A DNA stretch of 64,000 bases from Metopolophium dirhodum (lineage: Eukaryota > Arthropoda > Insecta > Hemiptera > Aphididae): contig NC_083560.1 of NCBI RefSeq assembly GCF_019925205.1, forward strand, positions 126,887,062 to 126,951,061. The letters are read 5' to 3'. Each line of letters begins with the position of its first letter. The first letter of the stretch is position 1. The notes under the pieces are model-generated. The model saw only the letters and a program-made list of their open reading frames with translations. It was not told the DNA's origin and ran no database searches. Made by a program: the position numbers and the translations under genes. Shown piece after piece: positions 24,788-36,830 of this stretch.

Positions 24788-25511
24788 TTAAGGGGCCTCA
24801 CTACCACGTTTTTTTCTGTCCAAAACTACTGTTTCTAATTCAAACGATACGTGTCGAAAATTAGGAACGAAACGGCGCCTTACATAGGCTATTTAAACTA
24901 CACACCAGTGTCATGGATGGGTCCAATTTACGTTTTTTTGTTGGTTTTAAGGGGCCTCACTACCACATCTTTTTTTGTTAAAAACTACTGTTTCTAATTC
25001 CAACGATACGTGTCGACAATTATCACGATTTTCATTCTGAAATAATATTCGGATTGTCCGTAATATATACAAAGGAAAAATCGAACCACATTTTTAAATT
25101 TAGTAATTTAAATTGCAATAAAAATTGTAAAAAATACCAAAAAAATCAGAATTTTCAACTTAAATATTTAATTAACTAAATACAATTTTAAAAATGTGCC
25201 TGGATAGGATCCCCTCTTACATGTTGTGGAAAAAAAGAATATTTTGTCACAATGCTTTCGAGGTAATCGTTGCGACGTATTGATGAATTAGAATCGTATG
25301 TTTGAGTGAAAAATAAACATTTTTTCATGATCACAATATTAAATACTGATATGTGCATGTACAACTCCGTACCGTTAAAATTATTGACACGCATGGATGC
25401 CACACACTAATAATCATTTACGACTAACACATAGATCTCGGGTGGCGACTACGAGATTAGAAATTGCCTAAATGATTCTCCTTAAATCAATGCCATAGCG
25501 AGGTCCCTTAA
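24788..25511. mobile_element. TTAA-bounded element with an internal repeated end
   Basis: TTAAGGGGCCTCACTACCAC occurs at 24788 and again at 24947, each followed by a similar stretch of about 70 bp (ACTACTGTTTCTAATTC, then ACGATACGTGTCG). At the far side GCGAGGTCCCTTAA ends at 25511 and is an imperfect inverted match. TTAA on both sides suggests a piggyBac-like MITE with a duplicated left end. The TIR match is only about 11 of 16, so the class is tentative. Confidence 0.45.
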
Positions 25512-25719
25512 TAAAAACAATAAAAATATAACATAAAATATCCTAGGCTGCAGACAAACTGTCTCCGCTCAGAATCGTTTTTCGTATATAATGGTATTAT
25601 ATCATTAAATTCAATTTAACACCATTCATTACAGTGACCTACTTGTAAAATAGCCTACTCTAAGAGCGACACCTACAGTACTTAGGTACCAGCGTTTTAT
25701 GTTTTTTGAATAATCAAAA

Positions 25720-25965
25720 ATACTATAGAGTAAAAATATCACCCATTACAAAAATAATAGATTAAACTATTTTTGAGGGTATGACTTATTGATTTAAACA
25801 TTGTTTCAAAACAATTTAAACATTTAAATTTACAAAAATTGTTTTTATTTTAAGTTTTGTAGGTATATAAAGTCAAATAATAATAAAATATAAAATCGAT
25901 ATGTCATACCCTCAAAAATATTATTCTGTATATATATTTCTAATAGATTTTACTCTAAGATTATA
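25720..25965. repeat. Inverted-repeat element containing TTTTTGAGGGTATGAC
   Basis: TATTTTTGAGGGTATGAC near 25768-25786 is matched by its inverted copy at about 25903-25921, and AGAGTAAAA occurs outside both. A related fragment (CCCTCAAAAATATAATTC, then ACTCAAAAACATAAAAT) appears at 27345-27415, so this is a family and not a chance hairpin. Confidence 0.5.
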
Positions 25966-26189
25966 GGTACTCAAAAATCATAAAAATAACAATTTTAAGT
26001 GAAAGCGTTTTATCCATAGTAGGATAATCCTATCTGGTCTGAGAGAGAAAACAAATATTGCGCTGACATTCTCTTAACTGAAGTTATAAGTATTATTTAC
26101 GAGCATTTTTGGTTACCTAGTCAATTTGAGATCACGGAACCAATATCTCTTTAAACGTCGAACTGAGTTATAAATTGACTTTATTGTGT

Positions 26190-27060
26190 TTTTTTTTTTT
26201 GATAAAGGAAGACAAACTTATCAGGAATCTTGTATTACAGTTTAAAATCTTGGATTTAAAAAAGAAAATTTTTTATGAATTTTGAACTTAAAGTAATTTG
26301 CACATTTTCGTGATTTTTACGTGTTTTGTCAAGATTTGATTTTAAAACCTTATAAAAAAATTGTGACTGGATTTTTATTATTTTTCATCTGTCTTTGAAA
26401 CAATATATTAGGAGCCTTCTATTAAATTTTCAAGCTTTTTCAGGAGCTTTTCAAAACTATAAGGAATTTTAAATTTTTAGGGTGATACTACTGGGTATCC
26501 TCCCTAATATCATAATTCGTGTTAATCACTTTTATTTGTCACTTATAAAAACCTACTCATTGTGCAAAAAAATGTATAGATTGTAGATTTCTTCCAATAT
26601 AATGAAAAAAAAATGTGACTGGATTTTTAATATTTTTAAAATGTCATTGTAACAATATATTAAGAGCCTTGTATTAAATTTTCAAGCTTTTTTACCCAAC
26701 AAATAAAATTGTTTTGATACTAAAAAAATTGAAAACTGAAAATGTCCATAAATAGAGTTCAAAAGAAATCAAAATATTTTCAACATTTTATCGTCTATAA
26801 AAAATGCGAATATAAACAAGAAATGAAAATGTCATGTATCTACGGTACTTTAATTTAAAGTTTCACCAAACACCAAAATCGACTTTGTCGAAAACCGATT
26901 TTAAGTAAAAATTCCCGGTTTTCCTCATTTTATTTTGTTTTTTCGGCACTTTTGAAAATGACTGGGAATTTTATGTTTTGACCTCCACAATGCACCAACT
27001 AGATTAACTTTCCCATTGAACAAGATACTGAAGTAGAAAATCGTAGCATTATTTCGACTC
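26190..27060 (-). repeat. R1 repeat fragment, copy E
   Basis: Internal modules of R1 are recognisable in copy-A orientation (GGAATCTTGTATTAC, TTTTACCCAACAAATAAAAT, CCATTGAACAAGATACTG). Neither terminal motif is present. Confidence 0.65.
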
Positions 27061-27599
27061 CTTCGACTAGTTTAATATGATAATATGACTTTAAAAATAA
27101 CTAATAAAAGATAATCAATTAACTGAAGGAAACTGTTTCTAGGGATTTATTTTCCCATAGCTGGGGCTTTCTTTTTAATACTAAATTAATATTACATATT
27201 AAAAAAATATAGAGCCTAATATTTAAGAAGGTTTACTATATCGCATTTATATTTTATTAATATTTGACATAGTTTTTGACTTTCAAAATAATATAAATTG
27301 TTTTGTATTGTAATATTTAGATGAATCTGTAAGTCAACGCATTCCCTCAAAAATATAATTCACTATGTTTTTTTATTGGGAAAATATACTCAGATTACTC
27401 AAAAACATAAAATTACACATATTGTTGCTGATCATAGAATTTAAAAAACCAAAGGTACAAAATAAACTGGCAATGTTGCTGAAAACTACAGTTTATTCAA
27501 GGGAGAAGTCTTAGTATTTTTTAAAGTTACAGAAGCAACTTCAAAATTAGTAAAGGTACTAGATTGTTGAACTTAATCGGTAGTGATGAGCTATATATG

Positions 27600-29721
27600 A
27601 ATATATATAATGAATATATAGAAAATTTATTTATTCAATGATGAATATATAGAACCTTTAATGTTGATTCCAAGGAAGAAATGGTTGAAATTATTTTCAA
27701 AAATTAGAAGAGAACTGTAAACACCTTCCATATACTTGTACCATTATACTATAAAGGAATGAAATAATAGAACAGAATAGATTTTTTATGAGAAAACAAA
27801 AAAATTAATGAGCCATTTGATAAATTCTACTTTAATTTAATAAATCTGATTAAAAGCTGTGATTTTGGGAAGGCAGAAGACAAGTTATTACAAAACACAA
27901 ATTGTTCTCGGTATCAGCGATAAATATCTTCAATCAAAATTATTTGATGAAGATTGAGTTTAGACAAAGTGATGTGTCATTGTCAGGCTACGAAGCAGGC
28001 AGAAATCAATAGAAAAATACTAATACAAGAAAATGAAACTAATATTGAATTAATTGAGAAGAAAAGACAAAACAAACATAACAAATAAAATTCAACAAGG
28101 TGGTCAAAAGAGAAGCAGCAACAACAAAATCAGAAGGTGATCAAATAAGATTGTGAAGAAAATTTTAGGGAAAATAGTAATGTATCAACATATAAAAATA
28201 AATATAACTGTTATAACTTATAAGTGTGGTAAAACACACAGCATTAATGAGTGTCCAGCATATAATAAAAATGTTAGTATATTATGTGGATACAAAAATC
28301 ATTTTGCCTTAATGTGTAAGGATAAAATAAAGAATGAGAATAAACAAATAAATACAGTGGAGGAAAATAATAAAGTATGTGTATATTTATGTCTGGAGAA
28401 AATTTAAGTAGGTGAAACAAGTAACACTTGGACAGATTAAGTAAAAATGTATGGTTTGAATGTTATGCCTGTAGAATTGTATAAAATATTTAATTAAATA
28501 AATAAGATATCAGTGAAGTTAATAGGTATTAAAACATTTAGAGGTTTTGCAATGAAATCACAAGGTAAAAACTGTAGAGATAGAGAACATGAAATATATA
28601 GAAAATATTCTGTTTGAAGTAGTTGAATACAAATGAATGTCAATAATTGGGGTTTAAAAATTGCAAAATCTATAAGTATAAAGTTAGAAAATAAAAAAAT
28701 AAAAATGTATTAAAGAAAATATTAATATAGATACCTATTTAGTGGTATTGGAAAATTCCCAGATAAAATCAAAATTAAAGTTAAAGAGGATAGTATCCCT
28801 GAGTTGAAAAACCTTAAGATTGTGTCTGGATCCAAGAGCATTAAATAAATGCATAATTAGAGAAATGGTACAAATTACAATAATTGAGGAAATGAGGTGT
28901 AAATTAACAAAATAAAAAATACTGTGTGACCTAAAAGATGAATTTTATCAGTGTGAACTGGACAGCGATTCAAAAATATATTACCTATGCATTCAGTACA
29001 CCATTTATTTTATATCAGTTTAAAATACTACCCTTTGGGGGTTAGCTAATGCTCCAAAAGTATTCCAACAATTGACATCAATGTACTTTGGGAATGTTGA
29101 GAATGTTTGTGTATACTTCGACGACATATTTGTGAGTGGGGAAACACAAAAAGAACATGAGGAGACATTAGATAAGTTAGTAAAATAGGCTAGAAAATGA
29201 GATATTAAATTAGATAATTTTACTATACAGTGTGGTGCATCTGAAAGTCTTTCAAAACAATCTACCTGTTTATTTTGCTTCAAGGTATGTATGACATAGA
29301 ATAAATGTATTCACAAGTGGAAAAATACATTTTGGGAATGATATTTGCATATTATAAGATGTTCCATAAATTAATATTTGTGTAAAATGTAGTTAAAATA
29401 TTTACAGATCATAAACCATTAAGATCTGTAATTAAAAAAGTTAAATACATAAAATACAAAATAATAAATTGAGACAAATGAGACTTAAATTAATAATTTA
29501 TAATACTTAACACACAATATTATTTTAGAAAATATATGTACATAGCAGATTTACTTAGTAGAAATTATATTCAAAGGGCTGAATTGACTGATGAAAATAT
29601 AGTAGTTCATATTGAAAATAATTTTATAAAAAATAATTATGATGTAATAAACTGGGAACAACTTAATGTAAATTTCCATAATAATAACTCGGTACTTTTT
29701 AATCCAATGAGAAGAAATTGA
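27600..29721 (+). pseudogene. Decayed Ty3/gypsy retrotransposon (gag to RNase H)
   Basis: Fragments appear in the correct order over 2.1 kb, in shifting frames with many stops. A gag-like helical segment lies near 27820-28010. Two zinc-knuckle blocks follow at 28220-28320, with the Cys/His spacing only partly kept. Then come a protease-like stretch near 28440-28560, the reverse transcriptase palm at 28920-29190 including the catalytic-box motif YFDDI near 29116, RNase H with TDHKPL near 29404, and the linker motif ADLLSRNY near 29545. No integrase and no pair of LTRs was recognised. Each enzyme part is broken, so it is a non-functional relic; the motif style suits an insect mag-like gypsy lineage, but that is inference. 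Confidence 0.85.
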
Positions 29722-30544
29722 AAAAATTTACAAATAAAATCAAAGACCATACATTATACCAATTATAAAAAAAAATATTTTGAATTAAATTCTCTAATGA
29801 TTATCTTCAATTCATCCTCGTCATCAGACACTTACCCATCATGTTTCAAAAAATGCATAATAGTACCTATTTGTTATATACACGGACTTGTCTACAGACC
29901 TAGTGCCGGCCTGGCGCAATAGTAACTTGACTATTAACCACCGATCATTGTGCTATGTGAAAGTTGATTTAAAATGGTCCTCAACATTAGCTCCTCAATT
30001 GTGCACTGAGTGGCCTTAGACATGAAGAAAGACAATGCAGAATGACTGTGATTCATGCAATTTGATGTTGTTATAGAATATAGGTTTTGATATATTTACC
30101 AATTTTTTCAGCGACTATATCCATCCCAATTTTGTATTGTTCAGAGCAGAACAAACTGACAATTCATGTTTTTCACCACAGAATTTTGGAAGTTTATATC
30201 ATCGTTTATAGTCACAATAAGTTTATTGTCACTAGACGAAAGACAGTTATATAATCGTTATGTATGCTAGGAGCAATTTTCTCCAGATTATTTTTTAAAT
30301 TATAAAAACAACAAATTGAAATCAAATGGAATTCCTAATAAATACAATTCAGACAAAAGCCCATCTACACCTTCAGGTACACAATTTTTATTATTTTATT
30401 TTTAATTAAATAAAAAAAAAATAGGCAAAATACAATATGCGTGATATATTATATGAAACCACTTTTTAAGCCGTGTCATTGATTTTATAATAATATACTG
30501 TATCTGTATATATTCTGTATAAAATCAATGGCCGTATTCATTTC
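29722..30544. other. Intergenic DNA with a solitary element end
   Basis: At about 29901 TAGTGCCGGCCTGGCGC closely resembles the CAGTGTCGGCCTGGC end of the hAT-type element at 34885-36048, suggesting a remnant of that family. No gene was seen in the remainder. Confidence 0.45.
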
Positions 30545-31521
30545 TATTCAAAATGAGATACTGGATCACTAAAAGAAAAAAATCTAGCTTTGACTTTGTT
30601 CTACAAAATAAATCCCCAACAGCCTACAATTTTTTAAGGGTACAAAATATTAACTTACCAGCTCCATTGACCATCCGTTGTTGGATCGGACAGTCAACAT
30701 TTTTATCCGGCTTAAGTGGCACATTTTTAGTCTCACTAAGAAAAAATTCAAACATAAAACAATTAAAAGATTTGAAGATTTTGGACATTATGGTCGGACA
30801 AATAAAAGTGCAAATTGCAAAATGATGTTTATGGCTCGAGGATTGTATTCACCGTGGAAATTTCCAGTCACGTACTTTTTGGCTCATTCAGGAGTAAAAC
30901 ATAAATTATTGAAAGATTTAATAATTGATGTCTTGAGTGAATTATTTAAAAATAGATTTGACCAAGGCACAAACAATCAGAGTACATTAAAGTCGTTAGG
31001 CGTAGATGAAAACAACCATCATTTCGTTATGGAAAATAATAAAATATTTTTAATTTTTATGTTCCGCACTTGATAAAAAGTTTAAGAAATAATTTAATAG
31101 GTTGTAGTTTTGAAAAGGATATATGACAATTGTACCTTTTAGTAGATATTGCAGCAACATATGAAATAGATAAATAAAATATAAAAAGTAAAGCTCTCTT
31201 AAAAATCACTGAAGCTCATATCAACCCAAGTTCGTCTCAGAAAATGAGAGTAAAATTAGCCGTGCAGTTATTTAGCCACACTATGGCGTCTACTATTCGT
31301 ACTTGCATTGAAACAAACAAATTAAAAAGACAGCAAAAAACACAGCTGATTTTGTAGATTTTATTACCTAATAAATTGTTTGACTGCTTGAATAGCAGAA
31401 CGTTGTATAGTTGAAATCCATACAATTGCGGATTATCTGATTCCAGTATTGTAAAACCAATTAAACCATTTTTAAATAAAGCTGTAAAATATTTTATTCA
31501 ATATTTTAATCAATGGTATAA
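30545..31521 (+). pseudogene. P-element/THAP9-like transposase remnant
   Basis: The order of motifs follows the P-element transposase family. A segment with SPTAYNFLRV and LPAPLTIRCWI (30620-30690) precedes, in a different frame, FEDFGHYGRTNKSANC and ARGLYSPWKFPVTYFLAHSG (30770-30900). Next come LGVDENNHHF (about 31000), a frame change into VPHLIKSLRNNLIG (about 31060-31100), then EAHINPSSSQKMRVKL and LFDCLN (31210-31390). These match the region of THAP9/P transposases around the catalytic core through the conserved H-L-x-K motif. At least three frame changes and several stops make it inactive. No THAP domain and no terminal repeats were found. Confidence 0.8.
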
Positions 31522-31619
31522 AAGACACACAGTGTGTCTACTATAGTATACTATATTTATTATATACTTGTTGACTAATTTTATTATAATTTAAATATAT
31601 ATTTGACAAAAAATATTGA

Positions 31620-31673
31620 TCCCCCCCCCCCCCCAAGCAAATAACTAAAGCCGCCCCTGGACACACACATAAT
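31620..31673 (-). mobile_element. Solitary element terminus with C-run
   Basis: A run of about 14 C is followed by AAGCAAATAACTAAAGCCGC and CCCTGG. Read inward on the minus strand it starts CAGGGGCGGCTTTAG, a typical hAT-like end. No matching second end was found nearby. Confidence 0.45.
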
Positions 31674-31727
31674 TGCGTTATGGGTTACTCCTGTCCCAAA
31701 ACACGCACAACAAAAATTTCTTTGCGT

Positions 31728-31958
31728 GGTTCACACTACACCGTGGCGTATGAAATAATCACAGTTACCAAACGATACCGCACAGTTGAATATTATATTC
31801 AACTTTTGACCGTGTGGTTACATTAATTATGTGCGGAAAAGTGATATTTAAAAAGACATTTTATTATGTTCTCATCAGGGATAATATTCTTATTATTGGT
31901 ATTGCATTTTGGTATAAATATAAAAACACATAACGACACGTCACGGAGTAGTGTGAAC
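31728..31958. mobile_element. PIF/Harbinger-like MITE
   Basis: GGTTCACACTACACCGTGGC at 31728 is mirrored by the complement of GTCACGGAGTAGTGTGAACC ending near 31958. The roughly 230-bp interior has a further small hairpin (GTTGAATATTATATTCAAC) and no open frame. The TIR resembles Harbinger-type MITEs; a 3-bp target duplication could not be fixed by eye. Confidence 0.65.
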
Positions 31959-31959
31959 C

Positions 31960-32325
31960 CGGCTTTAAGCCAGTTGAGGCGAAGAACCAGGACGATTTGC
32001 GCACATGCGTAGTTCTTATGTGCGCCGTCACATTACTTCCCACCCAGCAGAAACGTACCGTAAACAACCGTGGCGAAGGGGCCATGGAACAAATATTTTG
32101 TTGAACAAAAGTCCTCAAAAGTGTGACAACTGACAACAACATTGGAACAAAAGGTAGCGAACCGCCGCGAGGCGAGGGCTTGAGCCCGTAAAGCATTTGA
32201 AGTGGTTAGTTAGCCGGAGAGAGAGGGAGCTATGTGATACGTCCATGTCATCAATTTGTCAATGGGCATAAAATATTAGAACAGCCGGTGTCCGTTACGA
32301 CATTTGGTCTGGTGTTCGGGCGCCG
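31960..32325. other. GC-richer upstream DNA with one copy of a CAGTTGAGG repeat
   Basis: 31970-32064 starts CAGTTGAGGCGAAGAACCAG and contains CTTATGTGCGCCGTCACA. A diverged direct copy starts at 32850 (CAGTTGAGGTAAACAACCAG, then CTTATGTGCGTCGTCACA). The two copies flank the foldback at 32326-32775. Both lie upstream of the Ly6-type gene and may mark a duplicated promoter or the outer parts of a larger element. Confidence 0.5.
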
Positions 32326-32775
32326 TTATGAGGACGAAGCACCCGCATGTGTGTCTTCGTCTTACAAATGTACAACATAGAAAAAACTGTTTTGCGCGGA
32401 AAGAACCGAGAACGTCACAGTCATAAGTCATAGGTAACTAAGAAACGAAATATTTACTACATAAAAAGGAGAACTTTGGGTGTGCAATATAGTTTTTTTT
32501 TTTTCGTTATCGGAACTTCAAAAAACGTAATTAAAGTTTAAAAAACTAATAATGATGGATTTTGAAACAATAAGAACTTTTTTCGTATAGGTGGTATCAA
32601 AAAAATAAAAACAATATTGCACAGTCAATGTTTTCCTTTATATGTGGTGAAAATATTTCGTTTCTTAGTTATGACTGTAGCCTTCTCGGTTCTTTCCCCA
32701 CGCCAAAACGTTTTTGCTATGCCGTACGTGTGTAAGACGGACACAACATAATATACGGGTGTGACGTCCTCTTAT
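32326..32775. mobile_element. Large foldback (inverted repeat) upstream of the Ly6-type gene
   Basis: Arms 32326-32503 and 32598-32775 are diverged inverted copies over about 180 bp. Shared blocks include GGAAAGAACCGAGAA, the stretch ACTAAGAAACGAAATATTT, and TGTGCAATAT next to a T/A run. A spacer of about 95 bp separates them. There is no coding frame. It ends about 280 bp before the Ly6-type start codon. Confidence 0.75.
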
Positions 32776-33056
32776 ATTGAATATAGTCGATATTACCTAT
32801 CGGTGTAGTCGGTAGTGGAGCAGTTTGCGGATAACTATTCGATATATGAAGTCAGTTGAGGTAAACAACCAGAGGGCGCTGTTCGCGGTGCTTATGTGCG
32901 TCGTCACAAGACGTAAACGGTTTTTGAGGTTATTTATTGTTTTCTTTTGTTTCTCAATTTTTATGGGCATTTGGTACCCATTTTGTTTTTTGACATTTGA
33001 AAATTGTTTACGTTGTGTTCAACTTATACTTTCGTATTTGGTTTTATTTAAAAAAA

Positions 33057-33653
33057 ATGGTTAATGCAAATAATTTGTTTGTATTACTTCTTATAGCATT
33101 TATTTGCACCATAAGATCTGGTAAATATTACACTAAATATTTTAACGTTTGTTAGATTTATGCTGGGTTCTTAAACACAATATGAAAATTTTTTATTATG
33201 TTGTCTAGCTGGAAGTATATCATGTTACCAATGCAACAGTACCGACATCAAATATCAATTTCAATGTACAGAGACTATGGACAATATAGGCGACCTACGC
33301 CCCACACCCTGTACAAATCTTTACAATGCTGCTTATTGTGTGACACATATAGGCTTCCACAACGGTATCTATGATCTTATTAAAATTTTTGTAAAAAAAT
33401 ATTATTTATCAAAAGTATTATTTGATAATTTATTTTAATTTTTGTTTTTATAGGAGGACATGGAGTTAGACGTTACTGTTCATCTCATAATTTAGGAAAT
33501 TATTGCAACTATTTTAAACCCCCAGGTGATGAAAAAGATTATGAAACATGTATTTATACTTGTGCTGCTAGTGGCTGTAATGGTCCAGGTGAACTAAAAT
33601 TAGTTAAATATATAAAAAGTCTTCCTATTTATCGGTGGTTTAAAAATCTATAA
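33057..33653 (+). CDS. Secreted Ly6/uPAR-type three-finger protein
   Basis: Three exons (33057-33120, 33209-33364, 33454-33653) with GT-AG introns of 88 and 89 bp and matching phases give 139 aa. Residues 1-21 are a signal peptide (NNLFVLLLIAFICTIRS). The mature part carries ten cysteines at 27, 30, 41, 56, 65, 82, 91, 106, 110 and 115, starting CYQCNST and ending CAASGCNG, the three-finger fold pattern of insect Ly6 proteins. The 24-residue tail after the last cysteine is basic and not hydrophobic, so a GPI anchor signal is not evident and the protein is probably secreted. Insect relatives act at septate junctions or as modulators of channels and receptors; which applies here is unknown. An upstream frame starting at the ATG at 32846 overlaps this start codon by a few bases. 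Confidence 0.9.
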
Positions 33654-34876
33654 TTTTAGACATTATTACATTCACATTACAAAAATAATCTTGATTGGAT
33701 ATATAAGTAGGTTACTTATAGTACATTTTAACTATTATAATTTTTATTCATTATTTTATAATATATATAATATATATATATATATATTAGATCATAGGTA
33801 CACTAACTCTAATGCAGCGGTTCTCAAACTGTTGGTCGTCAGTCAATATTTGGTGGGTTGTGAGAAGTTTTTTGAGTTATACAGATTCTAAGAAATGTAT
33901 TCACTATAATTTATAAATTAATAGTTATTTTAGTATAGTAATATAGTAAAATATAAAAAGAAAATAATCATTTGTATTGACATAGGTGTATTGTATGTAT
34001 TATATTATATGTATTTATATTTACATATTTATATGTATTTAATAGGTTACCCATGTGAAAAAAAATATGCTTTTTTACTTTAAGTGTAGGTTATTCTATT
34101 AAAATATGTATTATTCACGATATGTATTGAAGGGTGGGCGTTCACTTTATGAAAGAACAATTTCATCAAGGAAATGTTAACAGTATTATATAATATTTTT
34201 TATAAAATTACAAATTATACACAAATTCACTAATACATTTATTTTATATTCATTTTTATTTTTTAGGAATCTCAAATCATATTAATAGTTATAATAAATT
34301 TTTGAATTATTATAAAACATATTATGTTTAATAGTTTATAATAATAGCATTACTAGCATACTAGTATTTATAATCAATGATAATAGTTATTTTATTTAAT
34401 GTGTTCAAATTAAAATAAGGATGGATACATTATTCAGTTCATTAGAAATAACAGTTTTTATATGCATATTGTAATTAATTATAATGTAACACAACCAATC
34501 CATCCAATTGTTTGACTGAACCAAATTAAGTTTATACAACATTTTTAATTAACCATGTATTTTTTATACTGTTTGTCATTAAATTAAATTATATGATTTT
34601 TTTATCTATCTTTTACGATCTTCTGAAATTTTTAAGTCCAAAAAATAGTATCCAAGATTATAAATCTTTGACTATCCTCATGGATAAGCTATCTTTTGAA
34701 TTGAAATATATTATTAGACCTCCAGTGTAACGTGAATCTGATGATTGGGTATCTTGGTGTCTAGTTGAAGTACAACTATGTACTTTTTAATTTAAAACAT
34801 GTTTTAAACAAATAATATGATTTAAAATGTAATTTCAACAATAATTATGTAAAGATGTAATCTCGGGATATGTTTT
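33654..34876. other. 3' flank and AT-rich intergenic DNA
   Basis: At 33815 CAGCGGTTCTCAAACTGTTG is a typical hAT-type terminus, but no inverted partner is visible, so this is a truncated element. A TA run lies at 33758-33788. No gene was recognised. Confidence 0.5.
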
Positions 34877-34884
34877 GATTTGTA

Positions 34885-35517
34885 TAGCGTCGGCATGGCC
34901 ATGGGTGCGGGGCCCTGCCGTTTTTTTTTAGGGTCTCATACATTTTTTTATTTGTTTGATGTGTTCTTAGTCTATATAGGTAATATGGACTCTAGAGTAT
35001 GTAATTTTTAGACGCAATTTTTCTTTGAAGGGCCCAGATGCTTACCCATAGTTTAGTGTGAGCAGGCTATAATAGAACAAGTGTCAAATAACAAGTAGGA
35101 GGAGGTTTTTTAGGATTAATTATTCAAATGTAGCTGAAATCTAACTAAAATGTTCTTAAAAACAATGGGCTCAAATAGGCCACAAGGGCGCCACTGGCCA
35201 ACTGTTGGATTCAGCAATCATGCAAATATTGCATACTTCTGAGAGTTTACTAAATTATATTATGCCTTATAACTTATGAATTTTGTCTTAAAATTAAAAT
35301 TCTATAGAAATATAATTTTGGTTTTTGTAATTTAATTTTTGTGTACCTGATTAATAATAATTATTTACTATTTAGTATTATGTAGTTTCAAATTTTTCAA
35401 TAGTTTCATAGTTGAATATTAAACAAACGAATCATTATTCCCCTCGTCAGGCTTCGCGTCAATATCATACAGAGTGATTTTTTAAACATCCTCACACTAT
35501 TATTATGCTATTATCAC

Positions 35518-35569
<52 letters not shown>

Positions 35570-36048
35570 AATATTATATTCAAATTTTTTGGAATTTTTA
35601 AATACACTTGAAGATTTTCGAATACTTGAGATTTTTGTACCATTTAAGGATTATCCTTAGCATAAACATTTTAATAATAGAGCAACTACTTATTAGAATT
35701 TTTATTACTATTTAGATATATCATCATTTTCAAGAAAATCACCTGCTAAATAATTTGCAGTAAAAAAAGGAATTATCATTTGAAAAATAGAAGTTTTATA
35801 GCCACAGAACACTCCTTAAGTAGTAAAAAAAAGAAATTTTAAAATATGAAATTTTAAATATATAAAATATTATTAAATAGGTATACTTAAAAATTCTAAA
35901 AATTAGAATTTGAATAAATGTTTTTTTAAAGGAAAAAATGGTAGTGAAATGTTAAATAAAGTTTTTTGGGGCCTTTGTATTTCATTTTGATTTATGGGGC
36001 CCCTTACAAAACTGATCCATGGGCCTTTGGTGTGCCAGGCCGACACTG
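34885..36048. mobile_element. 1.16-kb hAT-type non-autonomous element
   Basis: GATTTGTA is duplicated exactly on both sides (34877-34884 and 36049-36056). The ends are inverted: TAGCGTCGGCATGGCC on the left and, read inward, CAGTGTCGGCCTGGC on the right. Subterminal matches continue, with GGGGCCC and CCATGG blocks at both sides. The interior has an ATT microsatellite and no transposase frame. Confidence 0.88.
35512..35569. repeat. (ATT)n microsatellite
   Basis: About 18 consecutive ATT units lie inside the hAT-type element. Confidence 0.95.
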
Positions 36049-36056
36049 GATTTGTA

Positions 36057-36830
36057 GTAATAAAATGAAGTAAAATTTGTAATAATAATATTTTTTAAAA
36101 AATTCAAATGTATAACTTGTTTTATAACATTTAAGATCAATAACACTTAAATACAAAATAATTGTTACGTGCATATTGGTTATTATTGCATGTATTAACT
36201 AGGTACTTACTTTACTCTTACTAAGTGTAGGTATACTAATTTCCCAAATATTCAGATAAACAATTCCATGTCAAAACAGACCAGGCTTTTAAATGTCCAT
36301 TATATGGAATTAAATACAAAACAATAATAAAACTCTTATGATTTTATGAATCAAATTAATGGGAAATTAACACTTGTTGATGGCTATGGGCCCTTCAAAC
36401 CGGCAGTGCACCGTCCGCATCTATGTTTTTTACGGCCCTGTAGGCACTTATATGTAAAACAAATATATATGATTTTCAAATGTATAGTTCTAATAATTAA
36501 ATAAAGTACCTACGTTAAAGTATCTCGTACTTTATTTTTATTGTATAAGTATAAACCTTTACCTGTAACAAACCTATACTTACATGAATTGTAGGTCATC
36601 TTTTATATTCATATGTACCAGGTATCATAGGTACCTTGTACCTAGAGGCACACATTTATTATAGACGAGTATACCCAATATTTTATTGTGCAGTTATTTG
36701 TCGTAAGCACGTTCTTTAAAGGATATGTCGTTAATTTGATTATCAATAGTAACTTAACTAACAAGTATTTGCACAGTTGCCTTTTTTATATATGCGTGTT
36801 TGTTAAATATTACACTAACATTTTTACAAT
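36057..36830. other. Intergenic DNA
   Basis: A short GC-richer fragment at 36375-36440 (GGGCCCTTCAAACCGGCAGT) resembles the subterminal part of the neighbouring hAT-type element. Nothing else was recognised. Confidence 0.45.

Larger units (their letters stand above)
23530..25675 (+). repeat. R1 repeat, copy D, interrupted
   Basis: The left end (TTTTAGATTCTTAGCGGAGC) is at 23530, and the right-end block (CGCTCAGAATCG, then ATTCATTACAGTGACC) is at 25565-25640. The roughly 1.5 kb between about 24000 and 25511 is not R1. It contains the candidate exon at 24287-24604 and the TTAA-bounded element at 24788-25511, so this is either an interrupted copy or two partial copies. Confidence 0.65.

Noticed and set aside
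25188..25403. 71-codon minus-strand frame
   Set aside because: It lies inside the TTAA-bounded element and shows no recognisable motif.
27600..29721. Intact retroelement or endogenous virus
   Set aside because: Many stops and frame changes, no integrase or envelope region recognised and no LTR pair, so it is annotated only as a broken relic.
32825..33064. Plus-strand frame upstream of and overlapping the Ly6-type start codon
   Set aside because: It is Phe/Leu-rich without a domain. It may be an upstream open frame in the 5' UTR but is not supported as a protein.
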